From Ectocarpus siliculosus (Eukaryota; Sar; Phaeophyceae; Ectocarpales; Ectocarpaceae), in assembly GCA_000310025.1 (NCBI GenBank), contig FN649735.1, positions 4,116,556 to 4,180,555 on the forward strand: DNA of 64,000 nucleotides, written 5' to 3'. The notes below the pieces were generated by a model. That model ran no database searches, was not told the origin of the DNA, and worked only from the letters and a program-made list of their open reading frames with translations. Positions within the stretch are counted from its first letter, which is position 1, and each line of letters begins with the position of its first letter. Position numbers and translations under genes: made by a program. Shown piece by piece: positions 32,437 to 42,600 of this stretch.

Positions 32437-33666
32437 CTACGGCGGGTAAAGATAAGATACATAAGATACAGGTTCTACGTCTCTGCCTGCAATTGCATCG
32501 GTGCGGACAGGGGCAGAAGCATGGTTGCCAGTCGGAACATATTCACTGTCTGTGTATTCACGTGATTGTGGACGCGGGTACACAAGTGCAGCGTCACGTG
32601 CATCATGCGCGGCACCAGGCGGGGCAGGGTTGCTGGAAGCAAATGCGCCGCTGGTGGCTTGCGGTGTCTCACCATCAGCGGATCTCAGGGTATCCGACTG
32701 CTGCGAGGTCGCAGTGGTTCTCAAACTTTGATAGCGAGAGCCATCTCCATCCATCTCCGAAACATTTGTGGTGTTCTCGGAATGCGATAAAGAAGGGGTG
32801 TCGGCATGCAGCCGAGAGAACGTTTTGATAGTTTCTCGGGGGCTTGCGACAGCGAGACCAGGGGCAGAATCGCTCGAGGAGACCGCTCCGCTGGTGCGTT
32901 CTGACGTGCGTTCGACGGAGCTACTAACTCCTATCGAGTGCGTGTGTGAGGCATCGATCAAACTCGTAGAGTGAGAGCCAACACTATCCACATTCGGCAC
33001 ATATCCGCGCACGGAATGGGATGCAGCCGGGCTGGCGTCGGAATAATTCAAACTCTGAGGTTCAAACATGCCGACAGCGACAGCTGGGCTACCAGGGGCA
33101 GGAGTACTAGACTCGACCGCGCCACTGCGGGCGTCCGACACGCGCACAATGGAGCGGTGAGCTTCATTCGTGTGCGTGCGTGAGGCTTCAATCAAACTCG
33201 GAGAGCGAGAGCCTTCACCATCCAATTCCGGCACATTGCTGTGTTCGGATATGGATGCGGGGTGTGAGTGTGCGCGTTGAACCACCGAGCGCATCTGCAT
33301 TTCTGCAGGTGTCTCAAGGCGGTGTGCCACATCTGATGACCAGCGGCGAGCTGAATCACGAGAGGGCACAGATCTGGAGCGCGGCGCGCGACCAAGGCCT
33401 TCAGTGTGCGATCGTGCAACATCATCTTCCTGAGAGTCTACGTCTGCTAACGTGCGTCCGAACTGCGATCGCGATCGTGGCTGCTGCTGCTGCTGAAAAG
33501 TCCGACCGCGAACATGCAAGGAGGCACTCGGCGAATCCTCATCAACACGGAGCGAGCTACGCGACGCATTCGAACCATCATCATCAGGAGTGTTGTGCGG
33601 CGACAAAGGGACCGGGGTCGAGGTAGCAGAGTCGCTGCTACCTCGCGGCTCATCAGGAGCCGACAT
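32437..33666 (-). CDS. Chromovirus ORF1, Ser-rich repetitive protein
   Basis: 409 codons starting with a real ATG (33666-33664), 117 nt downstream of the 5' LTR, so it is the first ORF of the genomic RNA. Composition is rich in Ser, Thr, Ala and Arg and appears disordered. A degenerate unit of about 70 residues is repeated about three times (GEGSRSPSLIEASRTHT; SVGSHSTSLIDASHTHS; GDGSRYQSL), suggesting growth by internal duplication. No known domain. Large extra ORFs upstream of Gag are unusual for Ty3/gypsy elements. Confidence 0.7.
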   Translation of the reverse strand: MSAPDEPRGSSDSATSTPVPLSPHNTPDDDGSNASRSSLRVDEDSPSASLHVRGRTFQQQQQPRSRSQFGRTLADVDSQEDDVARSHTEGLGRAPRSRSVPSRDSARRWSSDVAHRLETPAEMQMRSVVQRAHSHPASISEHSNVPELDGEGSRSPSLIEASRTHTNEAHRSIVRVSDARSGAVESSTPAPGSPAVAVGMFEPQSLNYSDASPAASHSVRGYVPNVDSVGSHSTSLIDASHTHSIGVSSSVERTSERTSGAVSSSDSAPGLAVASPRETIKTFSRLHADTPSLSHSENTTNVSEMDGDGSRYQSLRTTATSQQSDTLRSADGETPQATSGAFASSNPAPPGAAHDARDAALVYPRPQSREYTDSEYVPTGNHASAPVRTDAIAGRDVEPVSYVSYLYPP

Positions 33667-33770
33667 GCCGAAGCAGGGCCAAGGCTGTGGCCTTGCCGCT
33701 ATTCAGCAGACCGCAAAAAAGCGAAAAATCAAAATCAATTGAACTCAAGAATCAAGCAACACGACCAAAA

Positions 33771-33782
33771 CCAACAACGCCA
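33771..33782 (-). promoter_or_regulatory. Probable primer-binding site of the chromovirus
   Basis: One base downstream of the 5' LTR in element sense the sequence is TGGCGTTGTTGG. TGG complements the universal CCA end of a tRNA. The tRNA cannot be named from memory. Confidence 0.6.
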
Positions 33783-33783
33783 G

Positions 33784-34092
33784 TGTAATGGTATTTGACC
33801 CCTTCCTTCAGAATCAATCACCTTTGAGCTGTGTGGAACTCTCTTGTCCGACCACAGTAGCAGGTTGTTGTTGCTTTCCGTTGTTCTCTTTCTCTTGATT
33901 AACGCTTTCCAAGCCAACTCACAATATCCCACGCACACACGATCATAGATCGCCTGTACGCACACACTGAACAGAAGGGCACATGTCTCGGCATAAAGCC
34001 CTGATCTAGCATGACGTCACGTCTTAGCATCCGACGGCGCCAAATAACCATGATCAACCACGATCACATGTCTACCTCCAAATACCATAACA
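33784..34092 (-). repeat. 5' LTR of the chromovirus
   Basis: 309 bp, identical by eye to 20183-20491. Contains TGACGTCA at 34012-34019. Promoter function is expected but the transcription start cannot be placed. Confidence 0.95.
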
Positions 34093-34141
34093 ACAGCTCT
34101 AAGGTGATTGATTCTGAAGGAAGGGGTCAAATACCATTACA
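34093..34141 (+). mobile_element. Old solo LTR, right portion
   Basis: Starts with ACAGCTCTAAGG, repeating the ACAG that ends the left portion, and runs to CCATTACA. Together with 19860-20182 it reconstitutes one plus-oriented LTR, which is flanked by CGAA on both sides. Confidence 0.88.
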
Positions 34142-34340
34142 CGAACGTTCATTAAGTGTTTGATGAAACTTTTCATGGATGGTCCATGAAATTTCCATGA
34201 GCGCCCATGAAACTTTAATGAACGCCCATAAATATTCATGAAATGTTTCTGAACGTCCATGACAATCATGAAATGTTTCAGGGCGTGCCTGAAATCGTGC
34301 TGAAACATTTCATGATTTTCATGGACGTTCGTGAACACTG
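34142..34340. repeat. Degenerate TTTCATGGAA palindrome cluster, right part
   Basis: Continuation of the dyad cluster at 19505-19855 (CATGAAATTTCCATG and similar). It ends where the LINE sequence begins. Confidence 0.65.
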
Positions 34341-34399
34341 GGTCCCCCAGACTTTCCCCAGCAAGCTTTGCTACACAGCTTCGCGCTCCGCGGCTCATT

Positions 34400-34795
34400 G
34401 TATCATAATGCATATCAACTTAGTTGCTGCGTACGCCCCAACCGAGGTTGCCACCAACGACAGCAAGACAGAGTTCTGGGGAAAACTCGACAGTCTCGTG
34501 CGGAGAGTTCCCTCGAAAGAGTGTGTGTATATCCTGATGGACGCCAAAGCTCGGACGGGAGAGAGGATGGATGGGGAGGACGAGGGAGTCATGGGATACA
34601 CGGGTGCGATGAGCAGAACGAGAATGGCCGACTACTGCTGACCTTCGCAGCGTAACACAAGCAAGGGCGGAATATGACACACATACAACGGTGCGTCAGG
34701 GACCGACAGCAGGCGCCTCGACTACATTCTAACGCGGCAGGCATACCGCGGCCGGTGTCTAACGTGGTTGTCATTCCCCAGCCGGTAACCACAAC
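34400..34795 (+). pseudogene. LINE endonuclease domain fragment
   Basis: VAAYAPTEVATNDSKTEFW and CVYILMDAKARTGERMDG match the exonuclease-endonuclease-phosphatase fold of CFDP2-like LINE proteins; further on, in other frames, HTYNG and RRLDYILTRQ are recognisable. Stop codons follow from 34639. The N-terminal part of the nuclease is missing. Confidence 0.8.
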
Positions 34796-36560
34796 ATGGT
34801 GATAGCCACCGTCACCCTCGGTGGCAGGCTTGCCCACAACCGAGCAGTCCGGACCAAACCGAAACAGAAGCAGTTCGACCGACGGGAACTGCAGGCGGTG
34901 GCTGCGCGGTTCCTCCTCAACCTCGACCCACGGCAGGGCGAACGAGCGACCACCACCCCCGAGAAGGCGACCGAGTTCACCAATGCTCTCCTCGAAGCGG
35001 CAAGGGCGATACTACCCGAGGAACCGCGGACACGACGCACGCAAAAATGGTGTGAGACCCCTGAGACAAGAGCAGGGTTGTGGGAGGCCCTTGCCAGGCG
35101 GGGGGAAGCACGTCGAGCGATGAAGGGCAAGTTGAACGCAACATCGTGGAGGGCCCTCAAAGCAGCGTGTGAGGGAGTGGCCGCAGCAGTTAAAACGGGC
35201 GTATATGCCCACCTGGACAGATGTTTGACGGAACTCGAAGCGATCTACAAGGACCGAGATATGAACGCCCTCCACCAACACCTCAAGAGATCAGTGGGGC
35301 TCAGTGGGAGACAAGCGGGAGGACAGCAGTCCGTTGGGGACAAGAGTGGCGTGCTGCTCCGGAGAAAGAGCCCAGACATCATCGAACAAGTGACGCAGCG
35401 ACCGGCGACACGTCCCACCCGACGGTTGGGAGCGGTGCCAGACCTCGAGGAGATGGAACGGGCAACAAAACGACTACAGCACAGTTAGCTGGAAGGCACC
35501 CGGCAATGACTCCCTCCCTGCCGAGCTGCTCAAGATCGACGACGAAGAGGAACCCATCGTTCTGGAGCACCTCCATACCATCATCATTGAGGTGTGGAGC
35601 GGAGGAGAGATCCCCGCAAGTGTGGAAGGAGGTGTTGTACAAGAAGGGCGACTGGTCCAACTGCAACAACTTCAGGTGGATCTTGTTGTTACTTCACGTC
35701 AATAATAAGCAAAGTTCCCGTCAACATCATCACCAGCCGCCTAAGCGCCTATTGCGAAACCAACAGTATCCTCCCGGAGGAACAGTGCGGGTTCCGACCT
35801 GGGCGATCCACTATCGACATGCTGTTCGTCGTGCGCCGATTTCAGGAGCTGGGACGGAGAAGGAAAACACCACTATAAATGTGCTTCGTCGACCTGAAGA
35901 AGGCGTATGATTCGGTGGACCGAGAGCTGCTGTGGAAGGTACTGGCCAAGGCCGGGGCTCCAGAGGAGATGATCGCTGTCATCCGCCAATTTCACGACGG
36001 AATTCGGGCCCGGGTGCGCATGGACGACGGAGAGTTTCGGACTGGTTCTGGGTTACACAAGGCCTACGACAAGAGTGTGTGCTGTCCCCACTGCTGTTCA
36101 ACATCTTCTTCTCCGCGGTCATCGAGGTCGTTGCCATTCGATTCAGCGAGAATAATGCTATCCTGCAGAACCAAATGTACCTGGTGGAGGAGGCGGGAGC
36201 GGGGGCGGGGACACCACTTGGCCGAGTGCGGATGGCGGTATGGGGGAAGCTGTATGCCGATGACGCCAGCGTCGTATCGAGGTCTGCCGAAGGACTGGCG
36301 AGAATGAGGGCCGTCATAGTGGCCGTCATTGTGGAGGTGTTAGGGTAGTTCGATCTGACGTTATCGGAGAAGAAGACGGAGGCGCTCCTGATGGACCTCA
36401 GGCAGACAAAAACACCACCACCCGCCCCGCCGCCCCCGCTGATCATCGAGGCAACAGGGCAGAGGTACGCCCGGACGACTGAATTCCGTTACCTAGGGGG
36501 CTCGTCAACGAACATGGCGACCTCACCCGGGAGATCAACTACAGGAGCGGAGCAGCGTGG
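34796..36560 (+). pseudogene. LINE linker and reverse transcriptase, frameshifted
   Basis: 34796-35488 is an uninterrupted helical linker. RT pieces follow in changing frames: QVWKEVLYKKGDWSNCNNF (about 35620), ILPEEQCGFRPGRSTIDML (about 35770), [20 protein letters not shown] (35882), [19 protein letters not shown] (about 36055), the catalytic YADD in [12 protein letters not shown] (about 36250) and FRYLGG (about 36485). A stop and several frameshifts prevent a full product. Confidence 0.88.
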
Positions 36561-36889
36561 GCGTGAGTGAGAAGGTATGGCCAGGAGCTCTTCGACAGGC
36601 GACGGCTGCATAACATGGGCCCCACGCAAATACCGGGTGTAGCGGTCGATACATCACCGACTGCTCCTGCGAGATATCGGTTACCATCGCAACAAGGGCA
36701 CCTACCGGCAGCTTTCCTGCGCCCAGACCCTGAAGAGGGTAGGGTGCCAGAGCGTGGAAGCCACTGTTCGGCAACGAGGCCTGCTGTTTGCGGGAGCATT
36801 GTCAAGGCATCCAGATGGGCGACTCCCGAAACGGTTGGTGCTTGGCGAGCTGGTGAGGGGGGAGATAAGTCAATCAAGGGATTCAATCC

Positions 36890-37310
36890 GGCACAGCAGT
36901 TCGCGCCACGCGGTCCGCCTCTTCGCGTTTCCTGTCTTCCCTCGCCGTCTCGTCCGTCTGCTGCACCCCTCCCACCCCGGTGGTTGTTGCCGCGTCCGTT
37001 CTGTTGCCGAGCTTCTTGCTTCGCTTGGGCGCTCACTGTCGGCTAGCCTCCTCGTGCTTCTTGTGCCAGGAGGTCATGAACCTCTTAGCTCCCTGCCGTA
37101 CCCCCGTATGCCACGGCACACCCCGCTCCACCTTCGCTGCTTCCATCCAAGTTGTTTCCGGGACTCTGAAGAAGCATGGCTCGGTTTGCGTAGATCCGTG
37201 CTCTGCCTCGAACATCTTGAGGTCGTTCTTCAGGAACTTCTGCCAGTTTTGCTCCGGTCGCCCCCTTCCTGAGCCCTCACCCCCATCGGCACTGCGCCAT
37301 TGCACCAATC
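36890..37310 (-). pseudogene. Inverted C-terminal segment of the LINE protein
   Basis: On the minus strand, 37308-37033 encodes RPEQNWQKFLKNDLKMFEAE ... TTWMEAAKV ... AKRFMTSWHKKHEEASRQ, which looks like the conserved end of CFDP2-like LINE proteins. The segment just before it in the protein (RHPDGRLPKRLVLGELVRGE, ending about 36870) is on the plus strand. So about 420 bp are inverted relative to the rest of the element. Confidence 0.65.
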
Positions 37311-37732
37311 CCCCACGGGCAATGACGTGCGTTTGCTGTCTCGGGTGTCCTGCCTTGTGTTGCTCTGTTTACTTGTCGCTACCGTAGTGACTCTGGCGTG
37401 TGTCGTTCTCTGTATCTTTCTCTTTCTCTTTCCCTTCTCGCTATCTGCTCTCTTTTTTTTTTGTCTTTTCCTTTTTCTTTCTTTTTTTCCCAGTCATTGG
37501 TAACCTCGCATAGCGTGTAGAGACGAGCAGAGTGTCCTAGACTATCTGTCTTTGATTTATATTGACTTGCGGACCCTTCCGGCCCATAGTCTATTATTTC
37601 CGTAACCTTTTTTGGGTACAGGTAAGTGTGCCTGTGATCACGGGAATCGACCGCGTCAAGTGTTAGACTGCTGTAGTACGGACAGAAGAAGGTACTGGGT
37701 AGAGAGAACGGAACGGCTTTTAAGGTGAAGAG

Positions 37733-37770
<38 letters not shown>

Positions 37771-37796
37771 CCACAACCACAACAACAGCAACAAGA
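37733..37796 (+). repeat. AAC trinucleotide tail of the LINE
   Basis: About 20 AAC/CAA units at the 3' terminus. Related but degenerate CAA-rich tails end the fragments at 12714 and 19372. Confidence 0.9.
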
Positions 37797-39648
37797 TAGG
37801 TCAGAGAGACAGCAGTTTTGTGTTTCCTGCTGGACTGCACGATCTTTGATACAACATTGCATACCGTGTGTACTCGCCCGCGTACATCGTGTTCGTCGGT
37901 CGTGGGGTGTCGTCCATCAGTGGCGGAGACCATGGTATCACACATGTGGCGTAAAATCGTTGACTTGTGGTCTACGGAGGTGATACTCAGTATCACCTGG
38001 CTGCTCTAATACTCAGTATCATCATCCCACCCATGTGGATTTGAGTGACACGCAATATCAAACAAAGTGCTGTTGCCGGGGCCTTTGTTTACCTTTTTTC
38101 CACAAGCAAGCACGCTGCCCGATGTTTGCACTTTGCTCTCTCTCTGTGTCTCAGACGCGACGTTCCTCAGTATATGAGCTCCACACCACATGGTAGCCGA
38201 GGTGTGCTTGCGCGGTGCGTGTTCCTGCTACATACATACATACACACATACCTCGGCAAATGTTCGCAGCACAGCAGCAAGAAAATAGATTCTTCCGCAG
38301 GTACGATTTCAACACTTAGGAGAACGAGCATGTTGACTACATGTAGCCTGTAGCCCTCCAGCAATTTGCTGCATGTGTACCACTTTCCTCGATCCCGTCC
38401 GGGCTGAATGAGAAGATTGAATGTACCTTGCAGTACATGGATGGTTGAAAATCGCCGAGCTTGGGTGGGATAGAGTGACTATTGTTCTCGCGCAGGATCG
38501 GGTCAAGGCCAAGCAATCAGGACGGAAGCTGCATGGTCTGCAGCGATCTGTGTGCACGGTGTGATGTGCCGATGACGCTCGCTCCTTTTAGTTGTGGCTG
38601 CGGTAGAGGCCTGCGGTCGCCTCAGACCTTTTCACCGATCTTCGCCCACTTGAGCCGGACAGTCTCTCGATCACAACGCCCTTTGTCACGAGCTCGAAAC
38701 TCCAACAGGCAACCAACATTATTTCACCCATTGAGCTAGACGTTGTGGTGCGGTAAATCGATTTTATTATTAATAATCGGTTTGAAGTGGCAATTTTTCG
38801 GCTGGGTTCGCCGACCTGACCGTGCTGATTTATGTAATACGATCACAACGCCCTTGACGTCGAGACTCCAAGGGCGAGGCGAGTTGCAGCACCACCGTGA
38901 ATACGCCGGAAACTGGGCTGATTATCAGTTTCCTACAGTCCTGTACTGTAGTAAGTAGTATATGACAATGGAACAAATCCATCACATCATCACATCCATC
39001 TCTTCCAATATAAGGGGGAAAAAATAACTCTTTGTCGTCAGCTGCGGCTGGTGTACGTAGTCTACCATAGTGTTCTTTTCCCAATGTAGTTCGAGTTTGG
39101 TTCTCCATCACCGGAACGACACCTGTTGTGCCGCCTTTTCATTCGGTCTACAGCAGTAGAGGCTCCTCGCCCATCCTCGCTCTAGCTTCACTCCGCGGGG
39201 ACGGTCGTATCTGATATTGTTTTGAACGCACTCGGCCGGCAAGCCCATCATGCACTGTTGTCCATATGTATTTCGTATATGGCTTTCTCAAATACAATTT
39301 GGGTGAGATGACTGGAGGACCCACACAACACCACACACTTTTTTTACGTGCACACTCGGCGGGTCGACAGTAATCATCGAACCGACACCATGTCTGTCCT
39401 CACCGCGCTCAGTTCAAAGTTTCGGTTGACGCAACCCTGTTGACATTGGTTGACAGGCAACATTTATATCCCAACAAGCCCCCAGGCACAGACAACCTTT
39501 TGACGCATGACGGACTTGACGCGAGACCGGCAAACGGCAACTGTTCACCGTCCACAAAATGCTCCCACAACCATCCCGCCTCACCTTCACAATCCCTTCA
39601 CTTTCGATTCTGGACGCAAAAAAACTCGACGTGTGGACCAACAAAAAC
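37797..39648. other. Intergenic region, no supported gene
   Basis: Only short ORFs without domain or splice evidence. Contains an ACAT-rich microsatellite near 38230-38255 and probably the promoter of the gene starting at 39649. Confidence 0.5.
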
Positions 39649-42600
39649 ATGAGGTCATCCATCATGCTCTTGCTCCTGCTCTGGACACCTCTCAGTATCG
39701 CTCAAGGGATAGCCTCAACAGCGAGCGAGGCGACATGCGCAGTTGAAGGTGAACGCACCTCAAGGCGACATTCGTCAGAAGCATCAGCAGATTATTGTTG
39801 TACATCCTTCCTTCTTTCCCTCTGACCGTCTAACCTACATTGCACAGCAGAGCAACCATTCGTAAAGTTGACCGAAGGTATTACATTGGTTGGTGTGGGC
39901 GATTTTGGGAAGCGAGAGAGATTGCACCACTTGGTACACAGAGCTGTTCCAGAGTTGAGCCGCTCATCATGTTCCGGCTGTCATATTCGCGCCGTTTCTA
40001 CGAAAAGGTGCGAGCGGATGTACTGTAGAATATTTCGTATCTGCAGTGTTAGACAGCGCTAGCAAAGGTCAAGCCGGCCGCTTTGCCCGCGTGGTGCACC
40101 GAGGTTGTTGCACAGCCGCATCACTGAAGTTGTTGCACAGTACATAGTATGTACATTGGACCAGAAATCGCTTAGGGTGAGGGATAAGCTGACTCCAACC
40201 CCAAGCCTAGGCAGCAAGCGGAGTTTTTGCAGAACACCACAACCTGTTGAGAAGCACGATGACCACTACACCACTAGTCAGCGCTGACTAGTGGTCATCG
40301 TGCGTCTCAACACAACCTTCCGCGCTATTGGAGAGCTAAGGCTTCTCCTCTTTCTTTTTCTCTACATCGTAGAACGCCCCTTGTACTGTAGGTATACTAA
40401 AGAGTATGGCATTCTTCAATATTCCGTTGCCACGAACGGTCTGTGGGTGCATTTGGCTCCGCACAAGCGATAGCGATTGCATGACTCAGTGCAGTATGTT
40501 ACGCCGTCGAGCTGCTCATCATGTTCGGGTACTTAATACGAGCAGGTGCCGTTGCATCAGCAATAAGTGTCTACCGTATCGACAGAGTTTGTGGGTAACT
40601 GAGCGTGATTCTAAGCCGCATGGCCGCGCTAACTAGGTATATGTAAATTAGACGGTAGCAGCAATTTGAGAAGTATTTCCACAACAGTGCGACCGTCCAC
40701 TACCACGTCACCACTCACAACGCGCGCTGACTCTGCTCTCCTCCCCATTCGTGGCTTAACCGTTGGCCTTCAGGCATGCCTGGCATCATGGATTCTTCCG
40801 AAACTCGTTGCTGCCCACTGGTGGGTGTGTCTGAGATTCGTGTTTGGTTTGCCGTACGTGAATAAACAGCAACGAGGCTCTAACTAGCTTGCCATCGTTT
40901 GTAATATCTCCTACACACGTACTTGTACGGTGGTACAGTAAAACAAAACTGAAGAAATATATACGTCGTCCTCGTTGGACAGAAAGAGAGTACTCCCGAC
41001 TTTGCTTTTTATCCCGTACGCTTTCCGAATCACGTCTTCTCCTGCATGGCACTCCATATTCATCACCTCGACTGACTTTGTACAGTACTCGCCCACTCGC
41101 ATATTACGGCCTAACAAAAAAATGCATGAGGCCTCAACAAAAGTCGACGTTCTCACTAAATGGTCACCATGGGTGCGGAACGTGCGGTGGTGCCGGGTGC
41201 GGGTCTATCGACATGGCATTAGTGGCTCCTACGGTGGTAGGAGATGTGCCTGAACACGCCGAATCGTCGGCCTACTGCTGCACGTCTGGCGTGGACGACA
41301 TGGGCGTCATGTGTGGGACTGGACAGGGGGAGGGTTCCCCTCCTTGCTTGATCCCGGCCCCTGGTGAGTGTTGTTTTCTTCGTCACATTGAATCTGGGAT
41401 GATAACAGCACGTTTTGGTCGTCGCCGTCGATTGTTTCGTTGGTGTGTTCTGGTGGCTTTGGAATTGGCAGTGGCTTTTGGATCTGTTTTTTCTGGTGAT
41501 ATGATGTTGGTGCTCTACTGCATTTCGCGTCGTTGCTAGCGTTGATAGGACCAGGGGTGGGCTCTTGCAAGGTGTGTGGACGTGGGGGGAGAATTTACCC
41601 GCGGACGGAACGAGAATACTGTCAGTTCTTGTGGAAGGTGTTCTTTTTCCTTCAGGGGATGTTGTCGCCTGTTTCGCACTTGTTGCGCTAAATCAAACAA
41701 CGCATTGTCGTCCCCCAAAGTGCCGTACGATCTTGCTACCTCTAGTGTGCAACCTGATCGATAATTCGGGTGGCTCGGTTCTTTGTGGTTGGAGCTCAAA
41801 GCGGGTGGCTCATGGCGGAGCGTGGATGGGTAGGAAACGTGTTGAAAACGTAATGCAAAAGTATTGTATTCTTCGGGGGGCGTGCTTGCGCTCGTAAATC
41901 TGTCACGGCATCAAGCACGCGTCACGCTCATCACGGTTAAAGTACCAAACAGACCTATCCGAATCTCCATCAAACTCTTCTCACTTCCAAGGAAAATGTC
42001 CAGAAAGTTCTGGACCCTTCGTACCCCATCACTGCAATTTCCGTAGTTATGTGTACCAAAGATAACCCGTCATACTATGCTACGAGTACCCCCAATATAT
42101 CTAATAGCCCCCCTACTCGTATGCATCGTCATGCTCCGAGAAAAACCAAAATGACCCGTAGTCGACCGTACCACGAAGGCACGCCTTGTCAGCAGTCCTG
42201 CTTACTTCAAAACAAAACAAACCATCAAACCAAATTCCTCTTTACCATCTCTCCAAAACAATCAAGAAAATTCTCAAAACAAACAAAAACCAATATCTTC
42301 GCTACTTGGCGGGCTTCCGCTGCTTGGCGGGCAGAAAATTCTCAAAACAAACAAAAACCAATATCCTCCGCTACTTGGCGGGCTTCCGCTGCTTGGCAGG
42401 CAGAAAATTCTCTAAACAACAAAAACCAATATCCTCCGCTACTTGGCGGGCTTCCGCTGCTTGGCGGGCAGAAAATTCTCAAAGCTCAATTCGTCTACTT
42501 TCAGTCATACGGAGAGTTGCAGGGTGAGGCACTGCACCGATATCCCCTGATGAAGTCTGGAGGCGACCGGCCATGGCAGTCGCAATCGCGTCGGCCAGAT

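Larger units (their letters stand above)
20183..34092 (-). mobile_element. Ty3/gypsy chromovirus-type LTR retrotransposon, 13.9 kb, carrying a NADAR domain
   Basis: Two identical 309-bp direct repeats (20183-20491 and 33784-34092), each running TGTAATGG to CCATAACA on the plus strand, bound the element. A 4-bp target duplication ACAG flanks it (20179-20182 and 34093-34096). Element sense is minus: 5' LTR on the right, then a primer-binding site, ORF1 (Ser-rich), ORF2 (RGG/RS-rich), Gag with a CCHC knuckle, a NADAR-containing ORF, a protease remnant, RT, RNase H, integrase, chromodomain, a possible Tudor-like domain, and a repeat-bearing 3' UTR. RT-RH before integrase plus the chromodomain places it in the Ty3/gypsy chromoviruses. 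The coding chain is broken by one in-frame TGA and about four frame changes, although LTR identity implies a very recent insertion. The length is about twice that of an ordinary chromovirus. Confidence 0.95.
34400..37796 (+). mobile_element. Decayed LINE-type non-LTR retrotransposon
   Basis: Order on the plus strand: apurinic-type endonuclease, linker, reverse transcriptase, a 3' coding part that is inverted (see 36890-37310), a T-rich 3' UTR and a terminal AAC-repeat tail (37733-37796). Coding frames are interrupted by several stops and frameshifts. The 5' end is uncertain and probably truncated. The 3' 180 bp recur at 12545-12714 and 19184-19372. Confidence 0.88.

Noticed and set aside
40889-41539. 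216-codon plus-strand ORF as a single-exon gene
   Set aside because: Only the part ending at 41371 matches the CGGxGC module; the flanks look like intron, and a GTGAGT donor follows the module.
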